64,000 nucleotides of DNA from CAYZJR01 sp964503045 (GCA_964503045.1 CAZCZI010000013.1:76439-140438), one strand, 5' to 3'; shown: positions 41,721 through 51,274, numbered from the stretch's first letter. Made by a program: numbers and translations. The notes: generated by a model from the sequence alone, not told the origin.

Positions 41721-43175
41721 CTAACCCGTTACTTGCACCGCAAATTTCTTTCTTGTAGGCAATGAGGTTGCCAAAATATCGAACAACAGATCCATTCGAG
41801 ATGGTCTCGACAGAATCGGAATCAGGTTTGGAAGCGAGTAGTAATCACCTTCGAATATAAACGTATCGAATTGGATCTGTGAGTGTTTTAGTTGGCTCTC
41901 CAAAAACTCCGTGTGCTGGCCGACCTTAACCAGAACAAGGCCCGGTATTGAATTGATCGAGTCGCAATAACGTTTAAGAGCATCAGGAAGGAACGGTTCC
42001 ACATTTTCGTTGAGGTCTGAGACTATGATTATTTGCTCGACGATTTGTTTCTCTTTTTTCATTGCCTCTAGGCATGCGCCAATTGATGTGGCTCCGCCGG
42101 GAAATACGAGTTGCAAATTCTTATCCCACTGAGAAACACTGGCATCTGCTGGCAGTTCCAAACGCGTCGGCGACTCATCAAAGACATACACAAGCAAATC
42201 TGCTTTCGTAATTCCGGAAATCATTGAGCCAAGCTGTTTTCCGACGTCTAACGCGACGCTCATGCTCGAACTTTTGTCGATCAATAACGCTGTGTCCTTC
42301 GAAATCGCACCTTTCTTTTGAAGGCGTTCGTTAATCACTTGTTCCAACTTCTCGGAAGTCTCGTCATCCACGACTGTCATCTCGGCTGCTTTCATGGCTT
42401 TGAAGGCCGAAACCCGATCTGAGCTTGCCGCCTTCCCTATTTTTGTGTCGATCGCCTTTTTCAGTACCGGATCATCAAAGGCTCCACGTGTCTTCAAAGA
42501 GTTCAGTGCGTTAATCACTTCTTGGGGCGACATGTTCTCCACAAGCGCTGAGAGGACCTCGGGAGTGAGAGATTTGAGTGCGCCTACTGCCACTACCCAT
42601 GGTATCTTGAACTCTCTGATTATTCTTGACTGAGCGTCGGCATCTTTTGCTTTGGAAAGTTGCTTCAACGCATAGAAGACACTGTCTTTTGGTGGATTGT
42701 TCTCGAACAGGATCGCGTGAGCGCGCTCGCCGGGCTTGATGCTGAGCGATGCATACAAATGCTTTACGGCTTTTCGACTTCTCACGACGGCGCGATCGAA
42801 GTAATTCGGATCACGCTCTCTTTCATGCAGATAGTCTCGAATTGCGGTTCTTGTCGATCGGGGCAGCTTCCCCAGTTTGCGCTTCATGAAATCGACGACG
42901 CGAGAAACCTGATAGGGCGGCAACTCTTCCATCAGGGCGATTCCTGCTTCACGAAAGTCCGCATCATCGCTGACGAGCAAATGCGATATGAACACTTCTT
43001 TGTGGTCCCGCACGTCACCATTTTGCTGATACCAGACTGCCAGATGCGTGTAAAAGAGCGCATCGCGCACGCTCATGCTTTTGTGAAGTTCTGCAATCTT
43101 GTCCAATTCCCGGTGTGGGGTTGTCAATAAGCTGTTCAAAATTTCAAGGCGGGTATCCTGCTCGCTGGATGTCAT
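41721..43175 (-). CDS. Ro60/TROVE-like protein with C-terminal vWA domain
   Basis: This 484-residue protein has an N-terminal alpha-helical (HEAT-like) region, about 1-270, with Ro-like features. These are 'DALFYTHLAVWYQ', 'RKAVKHLYASLSIKPGERA' and 'IPWVVAVGALKSLTPEVLSALVENMSPQEVINALNSLK', which matches the TROVE pattern of helices. A vWA domain follows with metal site DKSSS (300-304). Bacterial Ro (Rsr) proteins form rings that bind Y RNAs and help RNA decay under stress. GGGAG before 43175 supports this start over the in-frame 43226. No RtcB or PNPase gene is adjacent. TROVE membership is probable but not certain. Confidence 0.7.
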   Translation of the reverse strand: MTSSEQDTRLEILNSLLTTPHRELDKIAELHKSMSVRDALFYTHLAVWYQQNGDVRDHKEVFISHLLVSDDADFREAGIALMEELPPYQVSRVVDFMKRKLGKLPRSTRTAIRDYLHERERDPNYFDRAVVRSRKAVKHLYASLSIKPGERAHAILFENNPPKDSVFYALKQLSKAKDADAQSRIIREFKIPWVVAVGALKSLTPEVLSALVENMSPQEVINALNSLKTRGAFDDPVLKKAIDTKIGKAASSDRVSAFKAMKAAEMTVVDDETSEKLEQVINERLQKKGAISKDTALLIDKSSSMSVALDVGKQLGSMISGITKADLLVYVFDESPTRLELPADASVSQWDKNLQLVFPGGATSIGACLEAMKKEKQIVEQIIIVSDLNENVEPFLPDALKRYCDSINSIPGLVLVKVGQHTEFLESQLKHSQIQFDTFIFEGDYYSLPNLIPILSRPSRMDLLFDILATSLPTRKKFAVQVTG

Positions 43176-43731
43176 TTGCATCACTCCCTGCAGTCGGCTT
43201 GTCGTGCTGGTTTTAGTGGGTGTCAATTGTATATTCGATCGACGCCTGTTTCCTGAAATCGCTGGATGTCAGGAGGTGTGAGCTTTTCGATTGCCTTAAG
43301 CATTAGCTCGCGCGAGGTTAGTTTTGTGAAGGAATCGTTCTGCGCGTACTAAAGCTCTTGCATCAAGAGCGCAAAAAAGTTGAGTGTTACTTGTTCATTT
43401 TGGTTTCACAGCTACAGACGGAGTTATCAATCTCTCTAGTGGCATTTGCTTCGTTTCTCGCGGATCAAAACCTTGCTCGCGCAAGTGCGACTGAGTCCGC
43501 GTGTGCCGAACCAAGAGGAACTCGCTAATTAACCCCTAGCTTGCGAAGAAGTCCTTCAGAGCTCTCTAGTGAGCTGTCTCAACTGTTCACTGCGTACATC
43601 TTGCTTCTTCGTTCCAGCACTGTGTGTTCTTGTCCGGAGCTCATCTGGCGGGTCACATCAGCGGCGTTTCAAATCAACATCTTCTCCTGGTGCAGTGACA
43701 GCCGCATCAGGACTCGGTATTGGAGCAGTCC
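43176..43731. other. 556-base region between the Ro-like gene and the P-type ATPase
   Basis: This is the divergent promoter region. No gene is recognised. Because it lies upstream of a Ro-like gene, where bacterial Y RNAs are often encoded, it is the first place to look for one; I see no clear tRNA-like module or conserved Y stem. Confidence 0.35.
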
Positions 43732-45636
43732 ATGGGTAAACATCACTCAGGATCTAACGAAGTCCCTGCCAAAAAGGCACTATGCGGTGGGTGCCAGCAC
43801 GGAAGTGAATCTGGCAAAAGGGACTTGGTTACTACACTTCGCATACTTCTTGCGGCGGTGGCAGCGGCGTTTGTCTGGTTCGTTCCGGGACCTTACGCAA
43901 CTGCCTTGGGATTCGCCGCGACTATCTTCTGCGGTTTCCCAATCTTCAAGCAGGCGATGTCGAACTTGCTGGCCAAGCGCATGACGATGGAACTCTCGAT
44001 GACCATCGCCATCGTCGCTGCCCTCAGTCTGTTCGAAGTCCTTACTTGTCTCGTCATCATATTCTTCGTTCTCATCGCCGAAGAGCTCGAGAGTCTGGCA
44101 ATTCAGCGCGGTCGACATTCCGTGCGCAGCTTGCTTGAACTCTTGCCCCGCACAGCTCTGAAGCTGGAAGGTGGAGTCGAGAAGGAAGTCGACGCCAGGA
44201 ATCTCGCAAAAGGCGACATCCTCATCGTCAAGCCCGGCATGCGGCTCGCCGCAGACGCCACAGTAGTTTCCGGGCACACCTACATCGACGAGGCGAGCAT
44301 CACCGGCGAACCGATGCCGTCTGAAAAGACTATTGGCTCGCGAGTTTATGCAGGAACCATCAATCAGTCCGGTGCCATCGAAGTCCGCGTGGACAACGTC
44401 GGTGCCGACACTGCATATGGCAAGATCCTGCAGGCCGTCGAAGACGCCGAGAAGTCCAGGGCAAACGTGCAGAAGATCGCCGACAGGCTCGCTGCATACC
44501 TGGTCTACTTCGCGATTGTCATGGCCGGCATCACTTTCCTGATCACGCACGACGTCAACCAGACCATCTCCGTCATCATCGTCGCGGGCGCTTGTGGTAT
44601 TGCTGCAGGTACACCATTGGCGATTCTCGGCGCAGTGGGGCGTGCGGCTCAAAATGGAACGGTGGTGAAGGGTGGTATCTACATGGAGAAGTTGGCCACC
44701 ATCGACACGGTTGTGTTCGACAAAACGGGAACACTCACCGTGGGCAAACCAAAGGTGGTCAGCATCATTCCGGCGTTCGGTGTGACACCGGAAACGGTGC
44801 TTCGCATCGCCGCTGCCGCCGAAACCATGTCGGAGCATCCGATTGCGCAAGCAGTGGTCACTGCCGCTCAGGAAGAGGGTTTCGAGGTTCAGCGACCTCA
44901 GAAATTCAATGCCATCGGCGGACGTGGCATCGCTTGCACGCTTGACGGCGATGAAATCGTCGTCGGCAACAAGGCTCTCATGGTCGAGCGTGGCTTCAAC
45001 GTCCCGCTTCGCATGCAGCAGCCAGCCGACCGCACATCCGAAGTCTTCGTGACGAGGGGAGCCGCGGTCATCGGCCGCATTCTCGTCGCCGATTCGCTGC
45101 GTCCTGAAGCGGTGGAGATGGTGAAGCAACTGAAAGAACTCGGCATTCGCGTGCTGCTTCTTTCCGGCGATACCCCCACCACCGCTGCCATAATCGCCCG
45201 CCAGCTCGGCATCACCGAGTACGCAGGCGGATTGCGGCCTGACGACAAGCGAGTTCGTGTCGCGCGCCTCATCCAAGAAGGGAGCAAGGTAGCGATGGTT
45301 GGCGATGGCGTCAACGATGCTCCTGCGCTGATGGAAGCAACCGTCGGCGTGGCTATCGGCTCGGGTACGGACGTTGCCGTCGAAAGCGCTGATGTCGTCC
45401 TGATCGGCAATGACCTGCTCAAGTTTGTCGAAGCAGTGAAAATCGCGCGGCAGTGCCGCTCGATCATTTACGCCAACTTCGTCGGCACGTTGGTCATCGA
45501 TGCTCTCGGCATGGTCCTTGCCTTCTTCGGAATGCTGTCTCCGCTACTTGCTGCCTTTGTGCACGTGGGTTCGGAACTGCTCTTCCTGGCAAACTCGGCT
45601 CGCCTGCTGCCCATCAAGCGCAAGAAGACGAAGTAA
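43732..45636 (+). CDS. heavy-metal P1B-type ATPase lacking the CPC motif
   Basis: This 634-residue pump has a His-rich then CGGC (18-21) N-terminus, which may bind metal. The A-domain TGE is at 191-193. The usual CPC of the sixth transmembrane helix reads ACGIAAGTP (287-295). The phosphorylation motif DKTGTLT starts at 330, the HP motif SEHP at 367-370, and GDGVNDAPAL is in the hinge. All catalytic motifs are intact, so it should hydrolyse ATP, but metal selectivity is unclear. GGAG lies 6 bases before the ATG at 43732. No metal regulator is adjacent. Two terminators follow. Confidence 0.9.
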   Translation: MGKHHSGSNEVPAKKALCGGCQHGSESGKRDLVTTLRILLAAVAAAFVWFVPGPYATALGFAATIFCGFPIFKQAMSNLLAKRMTMELSMTIAIVAALSLFEVLTCLVIIFFVLIAEELESLAIQRGRHSVRSLLELLPRTALKLEGGVEKEVDARNLAKGDILIVKPGMRLAADATVVSGHTYIDEASITGEPMPSEKTIGSRVYAGTINQSGAIEVRVDNVGADTAYGKILQAVEDAEKSRANVQKIADRLAAYLVYFAIVMAGITFLITHDVNQTISVIIVAGACGIAAGTPLAILGAVGRAAQNGTVVKGGIYMEKLATIDTVVFDKTGTLTVGKPKVVSIIPAFGVTPETVLRIAAAAETMSEHPIAQAVVTAAQEEGFEVQRPQKFNAIGGRGIACTLDGDEIVVGNKALMVERGFNVPLRMQQPADRTSEVFVTRGAAVIGRILVADSLRPEAVEMVKQLKELGIRVLLLSGDTPTTAAIIARQLGITEYAGGLRPDDKRVRVARLIQEGSKVAMVGDGVNDAPALMEATVGVAIGSGTDVAVESADVVLIGNDLLKFVEAVKIARQCRSIIYANFVGTLVIDALGMVLAFFGMLSPLLAAFVHVGSELLFLANSARLLPIKRKKTK

Positions 45637-45662
45637 CCCAAACGGCCTTGGGTTGTCTTTTT
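45635..45662 (+). terminator. first terminator after the P-type ATPase
   Basis: AACCCAA (45635-45641) pairs with TTGGGTT (45648-45654), followed by GTCTTTTT. It overlaps the stop codon of the ATPase gene. Confidence 0.75.
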
Positions 45663-45735
45663 GCGCACCGTTTTCATCAAACCGGCGCATCGGAAACGAT
45701 TCGCTAGTGATTTGCGGTCAGTTTGTTGAATTCTT

Positions 45736-45773
45736 CCAGAAAGCCTGTGACCGCCAGGCTTTCTGGTTTTTTT
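45736..45773 (+). terminator. second, strong intrinsic terminator
   Basis: CCAGAAAGCCTG pairs with CAGGCTTTCTGG, followed by seven T's. It is about 100 bases beyond the ATPase stop and serves as a backup terminator. The rest of the 480-base gap (45637-46116) holds palindrome copy 7 and no gene. Confidence 0.9.
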
Positions 45774-45837
45774 GCCAATTGCTACTATATTCTGACGTAT
45801 GAAAAGCTGAAACCCGCCTCTGTTCAGTCGAAGAGTG

Positions 45838-45869
45838 TTTGTTTGATTTTCTCGGGAAAATCAAACAAA
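45838..45869. repeat. dispersed palindrome copy 7 (GTTTGA-type)
   Basis: TTTGTTTGATTTTCTC is followed by GGGAAAATCAAACAAA; the arms are 16 bases with one central mismatch (CTCGGG instead of CCCGGG). It lies between the ATPase terminators and the next TPR gene. Confidence 0.85.
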
Positions 45870-46116
45870 AAGCCAAAACGCAAAATTGACCACACTTTGC
45901 GGGATTTTTTCATAATTGCGCTTTGCAACCCCGGGGCAACACTGATTTGTGCTACCAAATGTGGTGGCGCTCGCTGGTGTGAATCTGACTGGTTCAAATT
46001 CCCTGGATTAAAATATTTCTGTTCGATTTTCGCCGGATGGTTCCATTGTTCATTTGGTTCAGGCTTTGAATGCGTATTTGTGTTTCACTGTTATTGTTCC
46101 CGACTAGTGAAAAACT

Positions 46117-47136
46117 ATGAAAATCCTTCAAATCTTTGCCATCTTATTCGGGTTGTTTGCCTTCGCGTTGGTTCCTGTCGGCGCCGACCAAAGCGGTGCG
46201 ACAAACGACACCGCAAATAAATCTGCAAATGAATCTGCAAATCCTGATGTTGAGCGGGTCCTGGAAATCATGGACCAAGCCACCGCTTTGTCGGATAAAA
46301 AAAAGGAAGAACAAAAGGCATTGCTCTTGCAGGCGCTTCAATTGGCGGAAAAAGCAACTAAGGAATCGCCAAAAAATGCAAAGGCGTGGTGGGTGCGAGG
46401 AAATGTTTTCTATTGTCTGAACCGCAAACAGGAAGCCGAAGAGTCAATCAGAAAGAGCATCGAGCTAGATCCGAAGGCTGCAAGCGCACACAGTTCGCTA
46501 GGCCAGATTCTGGCTGAAAACGGCAAGAATGACGATGCCGTCAATGCTTGGAAGAAGGCTGTGGAGGTTGATCCTACCTACGTTAACGCCTGGGCTAACA
46601 TAGGACAATGCTATCAACTCCAGGGAAACCAAAAAGAATCTTTGGAGTGTTGGCGCAAAGTTGTTGCCCTCGATGATCTTGATTGGCGTGCGTGGTCGAA
46701 AATAATTCAGTGTTCCGATTCAAAGGAGGAGGCTGAAAAGGCTAGAAATAAGCTATTTTCATTACACAACGAGGGCAAGATCAAAACCCGCCGTTTTTGC
46801 CGCGAGCAATTTTCAGTCGGATCCAAAAAGATAATGGCGTTCGAATACTTCGTTCCAGAAGGCTGGGAACATGTTCGCTACGAATTCTACGTCATGGGAA
46901 AAAGCGATACCGAGCCCCCTCAATATCGATATGTGTTGGGTGAAATCGATGGTGACACCGAACTTGCACGATCACAAAAGACAATCGGGCCTGATGAACA
47001 CATGTTTTGCATTGATGGTTTTCATGCCGGTAGACAAACTCTCGTGGCAATGATTAAAGGCAAAGAGGCGCCTGCTTATGAGTCGGTTCGCAAACTGATT
47101 TGTGAGCACATTACAAAGAGTGTAGCCTCTCCATAG
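46117..47136 (+). CDS. exported TPR protein
   Basis: This 339-residue protein has a signal peptide (1-23, cleavage after GA-D). Three to four tetratricopeptide repeats lie between about 65 and 200 (AWWVRGNVFYCLNRKQEAEE, AHSSLGQILAENGKNDDAVN, AWANIGQCYQLQGNQKESLE). A C-terminal beta-rich domain of about 110 residues has no recognised family. TPRs mediate protein-protein contacts. The ribosome site is weak; the ATG begins the signal peptide. Confidence 0.8.
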   Translation: MKILQIFAILFGLFAFALVPVGADQSGATNDTANKSANESANPDVERVLEIMDQATALSDKKKEEQKALLLQALQLAEKATKESPKNAKAWWVRGNVFYCLNRKQEAEESIRKSIELDPKAASAHSSLGQILAENGKNDDAVNAWKKAVEVDPTYVNAWANIGQCYQLQGNQKESLECWRKVVALDDLDWRAWSKIIQCSDSKEEAEKARNKLFSLHNEGKIKTRRFCREQFSVGSKKIMAFEYFVPEGWEHVRYEFYVMGKSDTEPPQYRYVLGEIDGDTELARSQKTIGPDEHMFCIDGFHAGRQTLVAMIKGKEAPAYESVRKLICEHITKSVASP

Positions 47137-47343
47137 GCCGAGCGCCTCTATCGAGTCTGTAAGTCACAATCCGTGCCCTATAGCACTGTTTACGCAATGC
47201 GCAAGAAAAATAAAGATCACGACCGTTGTCAGGATTTGCGCTTATACTTGCCGAAGTTCGTTGATTCGGATTCAATTGCCGAACTGTACAGTTCGGTGCA
47301 AAAGAGTTCGAGCAGGGGATTGTATGGGATTGTCTAAAGACCA

Positions 47344-48261
47344 ATGAAGAAAATCCGTTCCGCATTGATTCTCGCGTTGTTGCTGCTTACCGGTGATAGC
47401 GTTGCCGCGCCGGTGCTCTTTTCTTGCTCGTTGTCAACAAACACCCTGACTCCAGCGGCAGCACAAGCGCGTCAAGCCAGACCAAAAGATCCCGAGTTAG
47501 ATCCTTCGACCAAAGAGCTGATTGAAAATTTGGCACGGCGCCCAGAGTTGATCAATATCGAGTACCTGAAGTATCACATTGGAAGACCATCTAACGAAGC
47601 CGATAACCGCGCGGTTCCCAACAAGAATTACGTTTGGTATGCAGGTCCACAGAGATTTCCAGCGTTTCAATTGAAACAGTCACAATCGGTGGACAGCACC
47701 ACATCTGAATTTACAGTCAACCTGGGGCGCCAACAGTTGATGAAGGAAGACGTCCAGAAAATATTTGGTGTGCCGCTGCGCATCTCCTATAACGAGCACG
47801 CACAACCAGCGATGTACTATTCGCTGGCACCCAACTCAACTCTCACTTTTGTCGAACCCCATAACATGTTCCGCATCATAGCTGTGAATGTGGCTTATCG
47901 CGGGCCGACTATGGGAGTTCCCATATCTGATATTTATGCCGGGCATGATGCCAGGCGTCAGCGCGTATTGGAGATGCACAAGAAGGGTGATGCGCTCAAT
48001 GGCATGCCCGTGATGGCAGAGCATTTGAAGGAACATCCCGAAGATGCCGAAGCACATGCGGCAATGGCAGAGATGTATCGCAGCCAATGTAGACTTAACG
48101 ACGCAATATACGAGTACAAGACGGTATTGTCGTTGCCTGGGGTTGATCCGCAAATCGCCAATCGAGCGTTAGATGGATTGAGAGCGCTCAAATTGATTCC
48201 GGAAACGAACCATGATGGTTCACAGTATGCGCAGAACCCTGCGGTTCCGCCTCAGTTGTAG
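47344..48261 (+). CDS. exported TPR-containing protein
   Basis: This 305-residue protein has a signal peptide (about 1-21) and a central unknown domain (80-190). A C-terminal pair of TPR-like helices (AEAHAAMAEMYRSQCRLNDAIYEYKTVL, about 231-258) is followed by a Pro-rich end. It may function with the preceding exported TPR gene, but the 200-base gap suggests a separate promoter. No catalytic motif is seen. Confidence 0.7.
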   Translation: MKKIRSALILALLLLTGDSVAAPVLFSCSLSTNTLTPAAAQARQARPKDPELDPSTKELIENLARRPELINIEYLKYHIGRPSNEADNRAVPNKNYVWYAGPQRFPAFQLKQSQSVDSTTSEFTVNLGRQQLMKEDVQKIFGVPLRISYNEHAQPAMYYSLAPNSTLTFVEPHNMFRIIAVNVAYRGPTMGVPISDIYAGHDARRQRVLEMHKKGDALNGMPVMAEHLKEHPEDAEAHAAMAEMYRSQCRLNDAIYEYKTVLSLPGVDPQIANRALDGLRALKLIPETNHDGSQYAQNPAVPPQL

Positions 48262-48397
48262 TACTTATGGTGATCACATAGTGATCTTAGAATCAAAAAT
48301 ACTCTCTTACTCATGAAAGTCTGCTTTGAGTAAGTCATTCTTTCCTATATGCAAATGCGCCCCCTGTGCTGCCCGTACGATAGATTTGGAGACCGCC

Positions 48398-48787
48398 GTG
48401 ACCGTTGACTACCGAGACCTTCTCAAAGCTGCTGCAGAGGCTTCCTACAATTCCTACAGCCCGGAGTCGCAGTATCCGGTCGGCTGCGCAGTGTTGACCG
48501 GTGATGGGCGCATCTATATGGGCTGCAACGTGGAGAATCGCGCAAGCATGGGTGTGGGAATTTGCGCTGAAAGAACGGCGCTCACCAAGGCGGTTTCAGA
48601 AGGCGCTAGGGATATTGTGGCTGTTGCCGTGTATAGTCCAAAAGACCCGGATTGTTGGCCGTGCGGGGTTTGCAGGCAGTTCATCTCCGAGTACGGGCCG
48701 GGTGTTGATATTGTTGCACGCACTATTGATGGCGGTTTTCATGTCGAAAAAATCGGACAACTTTTACCCTCGCCTGCGATCGATTGA
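48398..48787 (+). CDS. cdd: cytidine deaminase
   Basis: This 129-residue enzyme has the usual length of small tetrameric cytidine deaminases. Motifs: GCNVENRA (about 44-51), CAERTAL (57-63; zinc Cys and catalytic Glu) and PCGVCRQ (about 88-94; the other two zinc Cys). It converts cytidine and deoxycytidine to the uridine forms in pyrimidine salvage. A longer frame begins at 48326, but GTG 48398 has GGAG 6 bases upstream and gives the family's normal N-terminus. It stands alone. Confidence 0.92.
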   Translation: MTVDYRDLLKAAAEASYNSYSPESQYPVGCAVLTGDGRIYMGCNVENRASMGVGICAERTALTKAVSEGARDIVAVAVYSPKDPDCWPCGVCRQFISEYGPGVDIVARTIDGGFHVEKIGQLLPSPAID

Positions 48788-48925
48788 AAAGGCGCAACCC
48801 GCGACTCGGTAAGAGTTTTGCTGTTCTTTGCAGGAAGTGTTTGCAAATTAAAAATGCTTGACAAGCCTAATTTGCATGGTCTAATTAGTGAGTACTGCGT
48901 ATTACTACGACCACCGGGTCCCTAG

Positions 48926-49369
48926 ATGTCCAATAACGGTCTACTCGAAGTCTCTCACGAACGGTTCCGGCCGGATGAGATGAGCATGCGCGAAGCGCCT
49001 GTGGACAATCTGAGTCCTATTCTGACTCAGGGGGACAATGATCTGTTCTTCAGCGCCAAAGGCGGCAAGAAAGGCAAGGAAAACGATGGTGTTCTCGGTG
49101 ATCTCATAAGTGAAGTCGATACCGGTTACAAAAATTTCGCCAACTTCGCCATGAACATTGAAGGTAACGCCAAGGACGAGGTTCCGGAAGCAGCTAAAAA
49201 GAGCGAAAAAGGAAACATCCTAGATTTCGGCGACATGGCAAGTCTCTATGGACTCAAAGAAGTGGAGCAGCGCCGCAACATCGATAATTACACGCGAGGC
49301 GCAAGCGCCGAGCAGCGCGCCATCGCAGACGAGAATACTTTCCAGCACGTGTTTGGAAAAGCGGCGTAG
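48926..49369 (+). CDS. hypothetical acidic/charged protein
   Basis: This 147-residue soluble, polar protein has no signal peptide or membrane segment. It contains a Lys-rich stretch (GGKKGKEND) and helical segments rich in Asp and Ala. I recognise no family. The ATG has no strong binding site, but codon use is protein-like throughout. Confidence 0.5.
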   Translation: MSNNGLLEVSHERFRPDEMSMREAPVDNLSPILTQGDNDLFFSAKGGKKGKENDGVLGDLISEVDTGYKNFANFAMNIEGNAKDEVPEAAKKSEKGNILDFGDMASLYGLKEVEQRRNIDNYTRGASAEQRAIADENTFQHVFGKAA

Positions 49370-49532
49370 GAGTGGGCTCTGCTCCGAACGCATTTTTCGA
49401 CATCCGCGACTACTAGCGTGACTAGTATAAAATTCCATAATCTCTCCATACTCTCTTCATCAGCAATCCACACATGCTGTCTAGGATGATTGCATGAAGT
49501 GGGGCGAGCGACCCAGGCGAGGTGGAGAACAG

Positions 49533-50000
49533 ATGATGCGCAGCGCGAAATCAGAAAGAGATAGAGTCCGATCAAGAACCGAAACTACGCAATCCCAAAT
49601 TCTCATTGCCGAGATAAGAAGATTCTGGGCGGGAATCGCGGAGTGCGAAGTGACACCGGAAAACCTTCTCAATCAGCTGGCTGAACATCCAGATCCGGAA
49701 GTGCGAATGGCACTGGCTGACAATCGTGGATTGAGTCGCTCTGTAATTGAAACTTTGGTGGAGGATGAAAACCCTGATGTTCGCTATCGTTTAGCAGAAA
49801 ATACGTTTATTCCACTGGATTTACTCAATCGACTGGCCGATGATGAAAATCCATATGTGGCGTCAAGAGCAGAAAAGACATTGAGTCGTATCGATAAGAA
49901 GGGTACCGATACGTCGAAGGGAGTCAATGCTTTTCTGCTTCTGGCCAGACGAGGGCAAGTCAGGTCGTTTGAAGGCGCGCAGTTAGCAGATATTCAGTAG
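49533..50000 (+). CDS. small HEAT/leucine-rich-variant repeat protein
   Basis: This 155-residue protein has repeats of about 24 residues at about 45-115: 'LAEHPDPEVRMALADNRGLS' and 'LVEDENPDVRYRLAENTFIP', then 'LADDENPYVASRAEKTL'. They match the leucine-rich-variant/HEAT-like pattern with D-P/N-P, V-R and A-x-N positions. Such repeats form scaffolds. GGAGA lies before the first of two ATGs at 49533. Its 3' end overlaps the end of the convergent SGNH gene by 7 bases. Confidence 0.65.
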   Translation: MMRSAKSERDRVRSRTETTQSQILIAEIRRFWAGIAECEVTPENLLNQLAEHPDPEVRMALADNRGLSRSVIETLVEDENPDVRYRLAENTFIPLDLLNRLADDENPYVASRAEKTLSRIDKKGTDTSKGVNAFLLLARRGQVRSFEGAQLADIQ

Positions 50001-51256
50001 GTTCCAGCTGTGGCGCTAAGTCGTGTCACGACGGGCTCGATAGTCTCGGCAGCCCGTTTGTGACCGGCCGAGGAGAAGTGATAGTCGAGAAACAAAGTAT
50101 TTTCGCAAGGATGGTGATGGAACGATTGAGTTAGATCGAGTAGTTCAAAACCTTGAGCGAGACTGAGTTTTTTGAGGGTCTCAGCCTGTTGGGTAAGCAG
50201 ATCGGCCCTCACGTTGTTGGGAAAAACCAAGAGCAAAAACTTCGAACCGTCTCTGGTTACTTCCTGGTTGAACTGCTTGATCAACTCCGTCGTTACTGCC
50301 ATTTTGTCTTGCGTGTCATATTTTGGTGGAAGAACTTTCCAGTCATAGCGCGGCGCGAAGTTGCGGTTGTACCAGCTTTGAACCTTGCGATAACCGTTTT
50401 CATTGATCATCAATGCCAAGTTGGTCTGGGTGAGAACGCCATAAATGCGACTGTTTGCCCGGAGAAAATCTATGATTGGGTTGGGCTTGAATTTTTCTTG
50501 ATTGCTTTCCATGACGCTGGAATCCATCTGCAATTTGCCTGCGTCGTCGAAGTAGAAGTATGGCCTCAGATCGGCAGTAGGTCTGCGCTTGAGTTCGAAC
50601 TTCATCGGGTCGAGTGTGTTCTCGATGACGTCTCCGCAACACCAAAGCACTGCCACCACATCTGGTTTGTATTCGCGAACCATGTGGCGATACTGAAGAA
50701 GTTCCTGCCCTGTAGAGTAGCTTGACGTGCCGAAATTCAAAACCTCATACTTTTTCTTGCCGGCACTCTTGTCGTTGAGCAGTCCTTCCAGAACGCGTGC
50801 GTAGGTATCTTCGAGGGGGACCTGAACCCCTTCGGTTGCCGAATCGCCCAAAAGAGCAATGCGTGTGACGTCCGGCGCTTTCGCTAGAGTGTGATCGACG
50901 TCGCGCAAGCCAGCCTGCGAAATTCGATCGTTGGAATAGCCTTCCATGCGCCAGGTTACCCGCTTGCCTGCGATGTGTTTACAGCCCAGCGTGGCGTCCG
51001 GTTTTAAGAGTTCTTGGTTGCCTACATTGGCGACGTTGAATAACACTTCCAATAAGACAACTGCCGCCGTCATATACAAAGCCCATTCCAACAACAGTCG
51101 CCACCACGGTTTCACGACCGAGACAGTGGTCATCGGCATGTGCACTTGCATCAAGGAATAAGGACTCGTCGATACCTTTTGTACTTTCGGTATTTTCGGT
51201 GCTTTCGGTATTTTCGCACCTTGCTTTTGTTGGTTGTAATCAACTGTTCCAGTCAT
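49994..51256 (-). CDS. membrane-anchored SGNH/GDSL hydrolase family protein
   Basis: This 420-residue protein has an N-terminal Lys/Pro-rich cytoplasmic segment and one membrane segment (about 55-75). An SGNH domain follows, with GDSATEG (137-143; nucleophile Ser139) and the C-terminal DYHFSSAGH (391-399; Asp and His of the triad). It follows the MBOAT gene by 18 bases, the usual arrangement in O-acetylation systems such as AlgI with AlgJ/AlgX. There the membrane MBOAT protein passes acetyl groups to a periplasmic SGNH acetyltransferase. Confidence 0.85.
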   Translation of the reverse strand: MTGTVDYNQQKQGAKIPKAPKIPKVQKVSTSPYSLMQVHMPMTTVSVVKPWWRLLLEWALYMTAAVVLLEVLFNVANVGNQELLKPDATLGCKHIAGKRVTWRMEGYSNDRISQAGLRDVDHTLAKAPDVTRIALLGDSATEGVQVPLEDTYARVLEGLLNDKSAGKKKYEVLNFGTSSYSTGQELLQYRHMVREYKPDVVAVLWCCGDVIENTLDPMKFELKRRPTADLRPYFYFDDAGKLQMDSSVMESNQEKFKPNPIIDFLRANSRIYGVLTQTNLALMINENGYRKVQSWYNRNFAPRYDWKVLPPKYDTQDKMAVTTELIKQFNQEVTRDGSKFLLLVFPNNVRADLLTQQAETLKKLSLAQGFELLDLTQSFHHHPCENTLFLDYHFSSAGHKRAAETIEPVVTRLSATAGTY

Positions 51257-51274
51257 CTTGATCTTACTTTCGCC

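Noticed and set aside
43176..43731. Y RNA candidate near the Ro-like gene
   Set aside because: No stem with a Y-RNA-like loop or tRNA-like module could be recognised by eye; it is kept only as a place to search.
43780..45276. 498-codon minus-strand frame opposite the P-type ATPase
   Set aside because: The composition is His/Asp/Arg-rich nonsense and the plus strand has all P-type ATPase motifs.
45965..46010. tRNA T-arm-like sequence (GGTTCAAATTCC)
   Set aside because: The surrounding bases do not form acceptor, D and anticodon stems.
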